Made by a program: the position numbers and the translations under genes | The notes under the pieces: generated by a model | What the model saw: the letters and a program-made list of their open reading frames with translations, nothing else | The model's database searches: none | Told to the model about the DNA's origin: nothing | Shown here: positions 29,567-39,804 of the stretch, in pieces | Layout of the letters: each line of letters opens with the position of its first letter | Position numbering within the stretch: position 1 is the first letter of the stretch | DNA from: Sinohyriopsis cumingii | Taxonomy: Eukaryota; Mollusca; Bivalvia; Unionida; Unionidae | Assembly: GCA_028554795.2 (NCBI GenBank) | Contig: CM068835.1 | Coordinates: 59,615,719-59,679,718, forward strand | Reading direction: 5' to 3' | DNA length: 64,000 nt

Positions 29567-30136
29567 ATGACGGAAACTCAGAAAACGATCCAATGGGGTG
29601 CACCAGCAGGGGAGACCGCCCAAGGGAACCCGGACTTACTTTCAGAAGAGGTGAATTGGGATTTTGTGGATTTTCTCTCCTCGCAAGAATTTGTTCCGGA
29701 ACCTGTGTTACCTTCTTCATTACCGCAAGTGGAAAATTTTAGACAGAGACAGAAAGAAGAATTGGAGAAATTTATACAACGACAAAAGGAAGCCGAACAA
29801 GTTTTTCTCCTACAGCAACAGCAGCAAGAAGAAGAGGTAAGAAAAAAACAACAGCAACAGCAAGAAGAAGTAGCAGCAAAGAAACAAGAGGGTGAAAATG
29901 AAACGGTCACGGTACTGTTGGACATTTTAGCGGAGTTAAGAAGTCTGAAACAAATGTATCAGACTTCTTTATTACGACCGAAGAGAATACGACCTTCCCG
30001 AGCCAAACACGTCAACCCTGTGACTAAGCCTACCGTACCACCCTTAGTGATTTCAACCCAATCATCAACATTACGCAGTTCAGAAGTAGGCCTTGGCCGT
30101 GGCAAAGGCATAAGGCAGTTAAAGTTGATTGGTTAA
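29567..30136 (+). CDS. Gln/Glu-rich coiled-coil accessory protein
   Basis: 189 aa. The N-terminus is acidic. A long charged coiled coil with Q and E runs spans roughly residues 55-110 (QQQQQEEEVRKKQQQQQEEV), followed by a helical ELRSLKQMYQTSLL segment and a basic C-terminus ending GLGRGKGIRQLKLIG. No family recognised. It is followed 27 bp later by a histone-like stem-loop. It resembles in style, but not in clear sequence, the coiled-coil accessory proteins at the right end. Confidence 0.7.
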   Translation: MTETQKTIQWGAPAGETAQGNPDLLSEEVNWDFVDFLSSQEFVPEPVLPSSLPQVENFRQRQKEELEKFIQRQKEAEQVFLLQQQQQEEEVRKKQQQQQEEVAAKKQEGENETVTVLLDILAELRSLKQMYQTSLLRPKRIRPSRAKHVNPVTKPTVPPLVISTQSSTLRSSEVGLGRGKGIRQLKLIG

Positions 30137-30162
30137 ACTCACCCCTGCACCGAAATAAAAAA

Positions 30163-30178
30163 GGCCCTTTTCAGGGCC
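30163..30178 (+). terminator. histone-type 3' stem-loop
   Basis: Stem-loop GGCCCT-TTTC-AGGGCC preceded by AAAAAA and followed by AGCCA, then TCTCGAAAAGAT about 11 nt later. Same arrangement as the copies in the terminal repeats but at an internal site, so it is not just a repeat by-product. Confidence 0.75.
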
Positions 30179-30437
30179 AGCCACATTTCTCGAAAAGATA
30201 TACAATTTCAAATTGCCAATAACTCAAAAAAAAAAAATATTCAACAGCCCATTTTACCCTTATAGTACGTGTTTGTGTATGAGTGCGTGAGTGTACGTTC
30301 TTATTTTAAAATCAAAACTCAAAGACACTTACCTTATATCATTCATTTATTCTTTTCTCCATTTTTTTACAATCCAATTCACAATTCACAACACAACACT
30401 TTAATAAAAAGTTCATTGACTTTTTCTTTCTCCTTGT

Positions 30438-30914
30438 TTAGTCTCTCTGTTTTTCTAATTTCTTCACCGTCACACTCTTTTCCTCTTCTTCCTCCTCCTC
30501 CATGCTTTCTTCCCTTCTTCTTTTCTTCTCCTGTTTCTTTTTCTTCACCTGTCTGCTTTCTTCCTCAGAAGAATCCCTCTCTTCCTTTGAAGAATCCTTC
30601 TCTTCTTCTGAAGAATTCCTCTTTTCTTCTGACTCCTCTTGTTTCTTTTTTGGGCAATCTGGAGACCAATGTCCTTTTTCTTTACAATAATAACAGGTAT
30701 CTTGACTTTTGTCTTTTTTATCCCCTGTTTTGTTTCTTTTTTGACGGTCTGGACATTCTGAAGACCAATGCCCTTTCTTCTGACAGATATAGCAAGTATC
30801 CTGACTTTTATCTCGAAAGGAAGGAGAGTAGTCCGTAGGCTGGTCTGAAGAGAATTTTCTAATGACCCCTCGCAAAGCTCTGACGAAACGTTCGATTTGG
30901 TTAGTCTCTTCCAT
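30438..30914 (-). CDS. CCHC zinc-knuckle protein, Lys/Glu-rich tail
   Basis: 158 aa from the ATG at 30914. The open frame extends to 30962, but a minus-strand TATA box (TATATAAAAGGG, 30967-30977) lies too close to that upstream ATG for it to be in the transcript. Two CX2CX4HX4C knuckles: CYICQKKGHWSSEC and CYYCKEKGHWSPDC. A long Glu/Lys/Ser tail follows. Retroviral-type knuckles usually bind single-stranded nucleic acid; the role here is unknown. It is divergent from the PolB gene. Confidence 0.75.
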   Translation of the reverse strand: MEETNQIERFVRALRGVIRKFSSDQPTDYSPSFRDKSQDTCYICQKKGHWSSECPDRQKRNKTGDKKDKSQDTCYYCKEKGHWSPDCPKKKQEESEEKRNSSEEEKDSSKEERDSSEEESRQVKKKKQEKKRRREESMEEEEEEEKSVTVKKLEKQRD

Positions 30915-30961
30915 CGTTGTGCTCGGCTTGAGAGTGAAATGAATAGTGAAAGAACAAGACA

Positions 30962-31010
30962 CACACCCTTTTATATACGCTAGTCTGCCATGACTATAAA
31001 TTAGTCTATG
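30962..31010. promoter_or_regulatory. back-to-back TATA boxes (zinc-knuckle / PolB)
   Basis: A leftward TATATAAAAGGG at 30967-30977 and a rightward CTATAAATTAG near 30994-31004 lie within 40 bp, about 50 bp from the zinc-knuckle and PolB start codons respectively. Confidence 0.6.
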
Positions 31011-31048
31011 GTGTTGGAACTTGAGTCATTTGACGTTTTTCACTCAAG

Positions 31049-34000
31049 ATGAAACGATCCCATTCATTTGAGAGGAAAGAAAAAGAAAGTAAGAGGCAGA
31101 AACGTGATCTATCGCCTCGTACTAGGGCTGAAATCTTGGCACAAATTCATGCCAGTGATTTTGAAGAGGACATGAGTGAACCAGAATCCGAACCCTCTAA
31201 ACCAAGTTCGTCACCCTTACTCAACCCTGAAAAATACTATTCCATTCGAGAGACGGAAAAGCGCTCCTCTAGAAAATTTAGAACCACGGCTTACACCTAC
31301 ACGGTGAAGTTTAAAGATTTCAAGTCCGACGTACCGTTGGAGAAAGCAGAAGGGTTCATCACCGAGATGTGGGATTCTTTGCTCACTTCACTTAAGCGAC
31401 AATGTCAACCCAAAGAAGACGATCGCTTGACACTATCCATAGATCACGACGGTTTGAAATCCCCTGTTTGGATCGAGTTTAGCTGACCCGCAGAACTAAC
31501 CCCTTCCAAAATCATGGACAAGATTCAACAGTACAACAATCTAATGACCAGTTTGACATCACCGATGGTAAAGCCACACTGAAAATGGCTCACGTCTCTC
31601 TTCCTCAAGGGACTGGACAACGCAATAAGGTGTTATTGGTGAACGAACTTCGCAGTACCAAAAAGAGCCTCGTCCAAATTCACAACCCTCAAGACCAGAT
31701 GTGTTTAGCCCGTGCCATCGTGGTGGGACGAACCTATGCCAACAAGAACGACACGGTAGAATGGAAAAGAACCTGGAAAACTATTCAACGATCCGATCGA
31801 GCCAAACAACGAAATGAAGCAGAACTCCTGTTGCAACAAGCTGGCCTGTCCAAAGACACACCCTGTGGCATTCCTGAGATGCAAAAATTGCAAGATGTCC
31901 TAGCTCCACGCTACACCTTGAAAGTGCACCCTCAAGAAATGCGCGGACCTTTGTTGTTTCGAGGCCAAGACTTTAAGGACGGAAAATACATTAATGTCTA
32001 TCATCACGATGAACATTTCGATACCATTACCAGTATCACTGGATTCCTGGGATATGTTTATTACTGTGAGAAATGTGACTATGGTTATAATAATCGAGAG
32101 CAACACAAACATTGTGGATCGAAATGCTCAGGATGTTTGGCCTCTTCACCCTGTCTGAGCGAAGAACCAGTGCCTTGTTCAACTTGTCTGCGCACGTTTG
32201 TCAGCCCTACCTGTTACCAACAACATCTGAAAACGCAAGGTTCACAGCAGAAATGTGCTTGTCAACTCCTGAGATTGTGCTCTACGTGTGAACAAGTCAT
32301 ACGTACCAATAATACCAAGGCACACATATGTTCAGGAAAGAAAAAATGTCACATTTGTCACCACATCGTGGACTTGGAACACCAATGTTACGTGCAAAAA
32401 TACCAACCCCCACCAGAGAAAGAGGACGGTCACAAGAAGAAAGGCAATTTCATCTTTTTCGATTTCGAATGCATGCAAGAAACCGGCATTCACATTCCTA
32501 ATTTCTGCGTGGCTCATCGAGCGTGCGAGAAGTGCATTCAAGAACCTATCTTCAGTCATTGCCCTCACTGCAGCAAAATTCCCGGAGGGCGTGAAAAAAT
32601 CTTTCGAGGACCGAACACGCTAGCCGATTTTGCCCAATGGGTCTTAGACCCCGTCGACAAGACGTGGAGCCAAGAGGACATCGAACGTTACCGAGATTGT
32701 CATCGTCATGCCACGGTGATGGCTCACAATTTCTCCGGATACGATGGACAGTTTCTTTTGAGGTACTATACGGAACAAGGCACCGAGCGTCCTAAAGTGA
32801 CTTTGAACGGAGTCAAAATCATTTTCATGCAAGTGGGACAAGTACAGTTTAAAGATTTGATGAGGTACTTGGCCATGCCTTTGAGCCGAATGCCTAAAAC
32901 GTTTGGAATGACAGAAATGGCTAAAGGGTACTTTCCACACTTTTTCAATACGGAAGCCAATCAACACGCCGTTCTACCCCATTTACCTGAGGCTCACTAT
33001 TACGACCCCGACAACATGCGTACCGAACAACGAGAAGCTTTCTACGCTTGGTACCAGGCTCACGCCTCGGACCCTTTCGACTTTCAGGAAGAAATGCTAA
33101 AGTATTGTCGTTCCGACGTTGACATTTTACGACGTTGCTGTGGAAAATTTCGAGAACTGTTCATGGAACACGGAGGGGTCGATCCTTTGAAAGAAGCTTG
33201 CACCATTGCCAAAGCGTGTTCCTTAGTGTATCGACAACGATTCATGCCTGAAAACACCGTGGCTGTCATCAGTCCTTAAACGACCCACTATGTCAAACGT
33301 CAATACTCGGTCAAAGCCCTACGTTGGTTACATTACTTGTGCGACAAGGAAGACAAGTGGATTCAGCATGCCCGCAACGGAGGGGGCGAAAAGACCATCG
33401 GAACGTATTCGGTCGATGGCTGGGACTTAGAAAACCCCAAGATCGTGTACGAGTTTAACGGTTGCTTATTTCACGGATGTCCCGTCTGTTACCCTGACCG
33501 TGGCACTAAAAATCAGTTTTTGCAACGAACCATGGAAGACTTGTACCATGACACTTGTCAGCGGCGCCTAAAGTTAGAACAGCAAGGATACCAAGTGGTG
33601 GAAATGTGGGAACACGAATACGATCACCGTATGAAACGTGCCGTGGAAAGTTACAAGCTGATGGACCCCCTAAACCCGAGGGATAGTTTGTACGGAGGAA
33701 GGACCAATGCCACCTGTTTGCTGTACCAAGTCGACGAAGAGAAAGGAGAATAAATCAAATACTTGGACGTGTGTTCGCTGTATCCCTACGTGTGCAAATA
33801 TTGTCGCTTTCCTACAGGGCACCCGCAATTGCTGACGGAACACATCGACCTGGTCAACATTCGACAATACGAAGGCTTGATCAAGTGCAAAGTTTTGCCT
33901 CCCACGAACCTATACCATCCCGTCTTACCTCACCATTGTCAAGGCAAACTGATGTTTCCTTTGTGCCGTACTTGTGCCGAAACGTGCAACCAAGATCAGC

Positions 34001-35070
34001 CTTGCCATCACAGCCAGGAAGAACGGGCCTTGACGGGAACCTGGGTCAGCGTAGAACTGTTCAAAGCTATGGACATGGGATACCAACTGTTAGAAGTGTA
34101 CAAAATTTGCCACTTTCCCAAGACACAACAATACCACAAGGGTGATCCCAGTCAGAAAGGCATTTTCGCCGACTACGTGGATGCCTTTTTGAAACTGAAA
34201 CAAGAAGCCAGCGGCTATCCTTCCTGGTGTCACACTCCCGAAGACCAAATACAATTCAAAGAGAAATACTACGAACAAGAAGGCATCACTTTAGACCACA
34301 TCGAGAAAAACGAAGGCAGGCGATCGTTTGCCAAAGTGATGTTAAATTGCTTGTGGGGTAAAATGGCACAACGACCGTGTTTACCCAAGACGGAATATTT
34401 GACAGAACCTTCCCGCTACTTCCAGATGATTCACGACAAAACCAAGTACATGAAACACGTGGACGTCGTTCGAGAGGATTTGATCTTGGTCAATTACGAA
34501 GAAGATCTGGACTTTGTACAAGACGACCCTTTTGGAAATGTCATCATTGCGGCTTACGTGACAGCCCATGCTCGCTTAAAATTGTACGAAGCTTTAGAAC
34601 TGTTAGGGGAACGCGTCCTGTACTTTGACACGGACAGTTGCATTTACATCCATCACCCGATTCAACATCACCCTGACATCGAAGGAGACCGTTTAGGAGC
34701 CTGGACAGACGAGCATCCCGACGACAAGATTCTAAGTTTCGTCAGTGGTGGTCCCAAAAATTACGGCTACGAATACCGGGACAAACAAGGAGAAGTGCAC
34801 ACGACGTGCAAAGTGAAAGGACTAACTCTGAATTATCGTACCAGTCGAGTGGTCAACTTTGGGGTATTGAAAGAAGCCTTGCAATCGGGAGAGGATGGAA
34901 ACTTTAAAGTGACCACTCACCAACCGAACAAGATTGTACGTTTACCCACTCACCACATCGTCAGTCGACCTTTGGAAAAAGTTTATCAAATCGTGTACCA
35001 GAAGCGAGTTCGACTTCCCAATCATTTTACCTTACCGTATGGACACGTTGGTATAAAACATTGGTTGTAA
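31049..35070 (+). pseudogene. protein-primed family B DNA polymerase, three breaks
   Basis: About 1340 codons overall, the usual size for Polinton PolB. Exonuclease motifs: FFDFECMQE (~32455), HNFSGYDGQF (~32725), YCRSDVDIL (~33100). Polymerase motifs: A, LDVCSLYP (33763-33786); B, KVMLNCLWGK (34333-34362); C, FDTDS (34624-34638). A Cys-rich zinc region lies around 32060-32400. Breaks: a frameshift at about 31480-31490 ending the 145-aa N-terminal frame, an in-frame TAA at 33277-33279, and an in-frame TAA at 33751-33753 just before motif A. All catalytic residues are still present, so inactivation is recent, or stop codons are bypassed, or the assembly is wrong. Family role: replicates the linear element from a terminal protein primer. 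Confidence 0.93.
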
Positions 35071-35093
35071 GAGGATAGTCACCCACCAGAAAG

Positions 35094-35552
35094 ATGACTT
35101 CGCCACAGCAAAAATCGAGTGAGAAACCCGATGAGAACTCCAAGTTCAAACCCTACCATTTTCCAGTCTTCTTACCTGACTATTGTGATTGTGCCCGTCG
35201 ATTGGACACGTTTCACAAATGGCCTACGGATAGGGAAGGATTACCTTCTTCGCATGTTTTAGCTAGAACAGGATTTGTCTACTTGGGACCTGAGTCAGGA
35301 TTGGGATACGAGGTACAGTGTTTCGCTTGCGGACTGAAGTTACGAATGGATCTATGTATCTATAAAGATTCAGCTATTCTGGAACATACTCGATGGTCTC
35401 CGCACTGCCCTTACCTTTCTATAGCCTTTCCACCCATCACACTACGGTACAATGTTGACGGTACCTTAGAGACGGTACCTTCCAGAACAGGACATAAAAA
35501 ACGTAAAAAAGGAAAGATGTACAAGCTGGAGACTGCATTGCGACTAGTATAA
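35094..35552 (+). CDS. BIR-domain (IAP-like) protein 1
   Basis: 152 aa with one BIR domain at about residues 25-105: RRLDTFHKWP, LARTGFVYLG, zinc ligands in VQCFACGLKL and EHTRWSPHC. The tail is basic (GHKKRKKGK). BIR proteins of baculoviruses and other animal DNA viruses block host cell death; the same is inferred here. A tataaaa motif lies just upstream, inside the PolB 3' end. The gene's own stop TAA is part of a TATAAAAAAGG motif serving the next gene. Confidence 0.92.
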   Translation: MTSPQQKSSEKPDENSKFKPYHFPVFLPDYCDCARRLDTFHKWPTDREGLPSSHVLARTGFVYLGPESGLGYEVQCFACGLKLRMDLCIYKDSAILEHTRWSPHCPYLSIAFPPITLRYNVDGTLETVPSRTGHKKRKKGKMYKLETALRLV

Positions 35553-35611
35553 AAAAGGGGCTATGGTCAAGATCGATAGTTCATTGTGACTACCAAGACC
35601 GAACGAACAAG

Positions 35612-36250
35612 ATGAGTACTTTCAGAGAAACACAGAACAAGTTGTTTAGAAGGGCACAATTCAAGTGTGAGGCTTCGGAAGTGGAATGCGATTGTGAGCC
35701 TTGCGATGGGTACGATGCTGTACGTTGTGATCTGAGCGATGCCGTAAAGCATCATGGGAACTTTAGTGTCCCTACCCCTATCATGGAAAGTGATGCTGTG
35801 CGTGTCAAACCTGTGGGATGCGAAAGTGATGCCGCTCGTCCTCTTGGACATTTTACTGGGTTTCGTTTTAAAGGGGAATGTTCACCTTCACGTCTACCCC
35901 CCTACGGATGTCATCCAGCCCTGAGCAAACTCCTACCCATGTCACTCAACCCTCATCGAAACGAACCTGTGAAAGACGAATATTCGTTCCCTGTGCGTTT
36001 GTCGGAATACTGCGACTTTGAAAATCGTCTTCAATCGTTCAAAGGAAAATGGCCAAAGTATCTGGGAGGACCGACCCCCGAAGAATTAGCCAGAGCCGGA
36101 TTTTTCTACTTGGGTGAAGGAGATAAAGTCAAGTGCTTCAGTTGCGGTGTGTCACTTCACCACTGGGAACCGCAAGATTCGGCCTACGTAGAACATGCTC
36201 GATGGTCACCGAATTGTCATTACTTACCCTTAGTGGGACCGAGACATTGA
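35612..36250 (+). CDS. BIR-domain (IAP-like) protein 2
   Basis: 212 aa. The N-terminal ~115 residues are not recognised (CDCEPCDGYDAVRCD-type acidic, Cys-containing). A single BIR domain follows at about residues 125-205: NRLQSFKGKWP, LARAGFFYLGEGDKVKCFSC, VEHARWSPNCHYLP. It has no RING. It is a tandem partner of BIR protein 1 with clearly similar BIR cores but otherwise different, so an old duplication or two acquisitions. Its TATA box overlaps the stop codon of the preceding gene. Likely anti-apoptotic. Confidence 0.92.
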   Translation: MSTFRETQNKLFRRAQFKCEASEVECDCEPCDGYDAVRCDLSDAVKHHGNFSVPTPIMESDAVRVKPVGCESDAARPLGHFTGFRFKGECSPSRLPPYGCHPALSKLLPMSLNPHRNEPVKDEYSFPVRLSEYCDFENRLQSFKGKWPKYLGGPTPEELARAGFFYLGEGDKVKCFSCGVSLHHWEPQDSAYVEHARWSPNCHYLPLVGPRH

Positions 36251-36278
36251 AGTAACTTCTTACCATAATAATCTGTTC

Positions 36279-36734
36279 ATGGATACTTTACAAGAGAACA
36301 TTCGTGCTTTGCCTGTGGAGTTGAGAGAACGCATTTACCGAGAGCTGGTCAAAATACAAGTGAAACGTAAAGAACAATTGCATCCGTTACGTCACCAGTG
36401 TTTGAACCACTGGTACCTGAAGGCTATACAAGGATTGATTCAATTGAAAGTGTTCCATCGGACAGACATTGATCAACGATCCTCTAGTTTTAAAAAGGAT
36501 TGGTTTGGTATGGACGATTGTAGTTACATCATTGTAAACGTACTGCATCGAATTCCAGAGGAAGAGTTAACGAATTACCAACATCTTGAACACAATGTCA
36601 ACTTAGTGAAAGAGGAAACTTCTGAACGAATTGTAATGTGTAGATTAGTGACTCAACGATTTAAATTTGACACTGAAGTGAAACCATGTTTGTGCAAAGA
36701 GTACATTTCTTGTGTCAGACCAAAGAGGATTTAG
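36279..36734 (+). CDS. F-box-like protein, first copy
   Basis: 151 aa. The N-terminus (ALPVELRERIYRELVKIQ) resembles the start of an F-box (LPxELxxxIYxxL), the SKP1-binding motif of ubiquitin ligase adaptors. The rest is not recognised. Nearly identical 5' sequence recurs at 36747, and a diverged C-terminal fragment at 37210, so this is a small tandem family. F-box assignment is tentative because the motif is short. Position beside two BIR genes suggests a host-modulation block. Confidence 0.6.
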   Translation: MDTLQENIRALPVELRERIYRELVKIQVKRKEQLHPLRHQCLNHWYLKAIQGLIQLKVFHRTDIDQRSSSFKKDWFGMDDCSYIIVNVLHRIPEEELTNYQHLEHNVNLVKEETSERIVMCRLVTQRFKFDTEVKPCLCKEYISCVRPKRI

Positions 36735-36746
36735 TATGACCTATTC

Positions 36747-37265
36747 ATGGATACTTTGCTAGAGAACATTCGTGCTTTGCCTGTGGAGTTGAGAGAACGC
36801 ATTTACCGAGAGCTGGTGAAAATACAAGTGAAACGTAAAGAACAACTGCATCCATTACGTCACCAGATCTTTAACCACTGGTACCTGAATGGTATAAGAG
36901 AACTGATTCGTTAGAAATTGTTTCAGTGGTCAGACCTTGTTCAATACTTCCAGGCCCCCGATGATTCACGTGTTGATCATTTTGGTTACTTCGAGATTCA
37001 TCTAGAGCAACCCATTGAGGAAGACAAGGTAGAGGATTACCAACATTTGTTACGTGGAATCTACTTAGCGGAAGAGGAAACACCTAAACGAACTCTGACG
37101 TTTCGGTTACAGTATGCAAGATTTACATTCCCAACTGGAAAACGAACATCTCTGGCTAGAAAGTACGTGTATTCTTTTCGAAACAAAGAGACTATAAAAA
37201 GAGGCTGTTATGCCACGACTTATGTCGTATGTCATCCAACAGATTCTGTGGAAGGAACTCAATGA
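36747..37265 (+). pseudogene. F-box-like protein, second copy with in-frame TAG
   Basis: The first 50 codons are almost the same as the 36279 gene (ALPVELRERIYRELVK), but TAG at 36912-36914 (codon 56) stops it. The same frame continues to 37265 with a diverged body still alignable to copy one (for example VEDYQHLLRGIYLAEEETP against LTNYQHLEHNVNLVKEETS). Strong identity confined to the 5' part suggests recent gene conversion or a staggered duplication. Confidence 0.75.
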
Positions 37266-37434
37266 CCATATTCAAACCGTGGATCATTACCATCAATTAT
37301 TACAAGAATTTTATCCATTCAATTTGGGACGACAAGTGGTGTGTGTCTTAGTGACTTGTTTTCTGGGATTTCGTTTACCAGCCGATTCTTTGTGGACTCT
37401 TTACGATCAGTACTTACCACCTCCATGGCCTTAA
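37210..37434 (+). CDS. possible third family fragment, 74 aa
   Basis: An open frame overlapping the end of the previous copy. VDHYHQLLQEFYPF and the following VVCVLVTCFLGFRL can be aligned with the C-terminal half of the two F-box-like copies, so it may be a 5'-truncated third member. A TATA motif (actataaaaag) at 37190-37200 is very close to the first ATG, making the second ATG (37222) or non-expression more likely. Confidence 0.35.
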   Translation: MPRLMSYVIQQILWKELNDHIQTVDHYHQLLQEFYPFNLGRQVVCVLVTCFLGFRLPADSLWTLYDQYLPPPWP

Positions 37435-37935
37435 ATGGTCACGAAAAACTCCTTTTGCTCAAAGCCTTGCGGTTTCATCTGGATACTTCTCGACCTCAAC
37501 AGGAAAAAAAGATTCGTCAACTTTTAGCTACCCAAGACGTGTATGACGATGTGTGTGTAGCTTGTGACTTACATCCCCATTGGACAGATGTCCGTGCCTG
37601 GAAAGAATGGGGTTTTGAGGCTTGGACCCAAGAAGTGGCCCAGTATGCACGAGAGTTGTTCAAGGAAAAAAGTTACTTTTCAACCCGTGTTAGTGACGGT
37701 GCCAGAAGAACCAGTCACCCAAGACGGGACTGTCGTGGACAGGCCTGAAAGACCCTTTCGGGAGGACACTTGTGTGACCTTACCCCCTACTATAGAACTG
37801 GTTAGAACATTACCCAAAACATGTTGTTGTACAGACACTTGTGTTTATTCCACGTTCATAGTTATCATGTGCCTTTTATTGTTGTACTTAAGCCTTTGGC
37901 TTTTATGTATTTTTGTCTTTCGTATTCATGTTTAA
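37425..37935 (+). pseudogene. small membrane-anchored protein, frameshifted
   Basis: The first frame (from ATG 37425, to 37748) encodes a helical domain (MALNGHEKLLLLKALRF ... FKEK). A second, overlapping frame (to 37935) carries a Pro/Thr-rich linker, a CCCTDTC cluster and a C-terminal transmembrane segment (FIVIMCLLLLYLSLWLL). The switch falls at a six-A run near 37667, the same kind of homopolymer break as in element 1. Alternatively these are two overlapping genes. No family recognised. Confidence 0.5.
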
Positions 37936-38022
37936 AAAAAAACATTCAATAAACGTGTTCTGAAAAAGTATATAAACTCTTGTCTTGTTTGTTTTCGTGT
38001 CACAAGTGACATTTCTCACACC

Positions 38023-38766
38023 ATGACTACCTCTGCTGTCTCTACTCCCTCTTCCTCTACTGTCAAAGTCATCGACGAACACTTAGATCGTGCCAGTTGG
38101 GAGGCTTTGTATCTTCGCCATCCCTTTAACATGCTCATTGCTGGACCTAGCGGTTCAGGCAAAACCGAATTCGTCAAACGTTTGATCGAACATAAACATC
38201 ATTTGATCGATCGACCCCCTCAACGGATCGTGTGGTGTTACAAAGAGTGGCAATCGGCGTACAGCCTCTTGCGAGAAAGTCAAGGCGATTCCATCGTGTT
38301 TGTGGAAGGCATTCCTAAAGAAGACGACGGCATCGTCTCTGACTCCCGTCAAACCCATTTGGTCATTTTCGACGACATGTTAGGAGAAGACGAAGAAGAA
38401 ATTAAATTGTGGTTCACGCGCAAAGGGCATCACCGTAATGCCAGTGTCGTTTACATCACCCAAAATTTGTTTCAACAAAGTAAAGCCCATCGCACCATCA
38501 GTCTCAATGCGCATTACGTGGTCTTGTTTAAAAGCCCTCGAGATAAATCGCAAGTGCAAGTCTTAGCCAAACAGTTAGGAACGCCTTGGCTGACTCAGGC
38601 GTACGACGATGCCACTCAAACGCCACACGCCTATTTACTCGTCGATTTGAAACCTACGACCCCCGAGGATTTGCGATTTCGTACCCACTTGTTTCACCAC
38701 TGGTGCCAAGACGGAGGGCCTGTCCTGTACACGTCTCCGTCCTCGACTTCATTTCACTCCCCATAA
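38023..38766 (+). CDS. A32/FtsK-type DNA packaging ATPase
   Basis: 247 aa, intact. Walker A GPSGSGKTEF at about residues 41-50, Walker B HLVIFDDMLGE near 112-122, then a VVYITQNLF sensor strand. It is the counterpart of the element 1 ATPase. A TATA box (tatataaac, near 37970) lies about 50 bp before the ATG, and an AATAAA for the upstream gene is at about 37948. Packages the genome into capsids by family analogy. Confidence 0.94.
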   Translation: MTTSAVSTPSSSTVKVIDEHLDRASWEALYLRHPFNMLIAGPSGSGKTEFVKRLIEHKHHLIDRPPQRIVWCYKEWQSAYSLLRESQGDSIVFVEGIPKEDDGIVSDSRQTHLVIFDDMLGEDEEEIKLWFTRKGHHRNASVVYITQNLFQQSKAHRTISLNAHYVVLFKSPRDKSQVQVLAKQLGTPWLTQAYDDATQTPHAYLLVDLKPTTPEDLRFRTHLFHHWCQDGGPVLYTSPSSTSFHSP

Positions 38767-38820
38767 AAAAAATCTATAAAAACCTCAGACCCTTTTTCGT
38801 CTGTCTCACACAGTGTGAAC

Positions 38821-39746
38821 ATGACGTCCCTTCAGTCGCATCTTCCCGTCAAATTGATTCGTGCCTTGTATGGCATCAGTCGAGAAAAAGATCCACAAAC
38901 ACGAACTCGTGTCTTAGAAGCTAGTCTCAAAGAAGTCTTACGATGGTTCACGGTGACGGCACGTCAATTACTCCAAGGAATCATTCAGATTCCTCATCAA
39001 ACCAAACGCTTTTTCGATCGAAACAAAGTCGCTTTGGTCCAACTGGCCGATCCCCGCATTGACACTCAAACCAAAAAACAAATCATTTTGAAACCTGGAG
39101 GGAGCGGTACTCTAGGAGGGGTTATCATTCGCTCACTCTTAAGATGGGATCCTAATGCCCCCAAAGTTATCCCCAAGACAAAAGTTCAACGAAGCCCCAA
39201 GAAGAAAAAGAAAAAGACCAGATCCCCAAGAAGAATAACTTCTCCAGTGGCAGGACCCTCCTCTTACCAGACACCACCTCGGAAAAAGAAAAGAAGCCCC
39301 AAGAAAAAGAAAAGTCCACAGAAGAAAACTAGTCGCAAGAGAGGCACTTCGGCCAGGACGCAACCTTACACTCGCAAACCACGACCTGCCACAGCGGTGA
39401 CTGCGTCTCCGGCAGCCTCACGTTTATCCACTTCTCCGTTGATGTCACCAGGAACTGAAGAGTACTTGGAGACGTTGATCACACCAAGAACTTCTCCGTT
39501 GATGACCCCCAAAGAACTTCCCCAGTGGCAGGACCTTCCAATTTAGCGGCAGTGGCTGCTGCTCACAAAGTACCTTCTCCCAAAATCAAAGTCCATGAAA
39601 GATCGAGCATGTTACAAAGTTTACTGGATTTGTCCAAGCAAGAACTGGCTCGATTTAGTCCGTTACGTACCCCTGCACGACGTGTCATGCCTGTCCTCAA
39701 ACTGATACGACGTAAAGACAATCAATGGCGACGCGTTCCAGTATAA
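38821..39746 (+). pseudogene. Lys/Arg-rich core-like protein, frameshifted near 3' end
   Basis: The first frame (to 39546) begins with a helical domain (LIRALYGISREKDPQTRTRV), then ILKPGGSGTLGGVIIRSLLR and a very basic tail with repeated SPKKKKK and RSPKKKK blocks. The tail's SPVAGPSSYQ phrase recurs as SPVAGPSNLAA only after a frame change near 39505, in the frame that then runs to 39746. The basic, protamine-like composition suggests a DNA-binding virion core protein. CTATAAAAAC near 38776 is the likely TATA. The final stop lies inside another GTATAAAAAAGG motif. Confidence 0.65.
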
Positions 39747-39804
39747 AAAAGGCCTGTAACCGAGTAGGGTATCAGTGTTTTTAGGTGCTCCTAAAGACTC
39801 AAAG

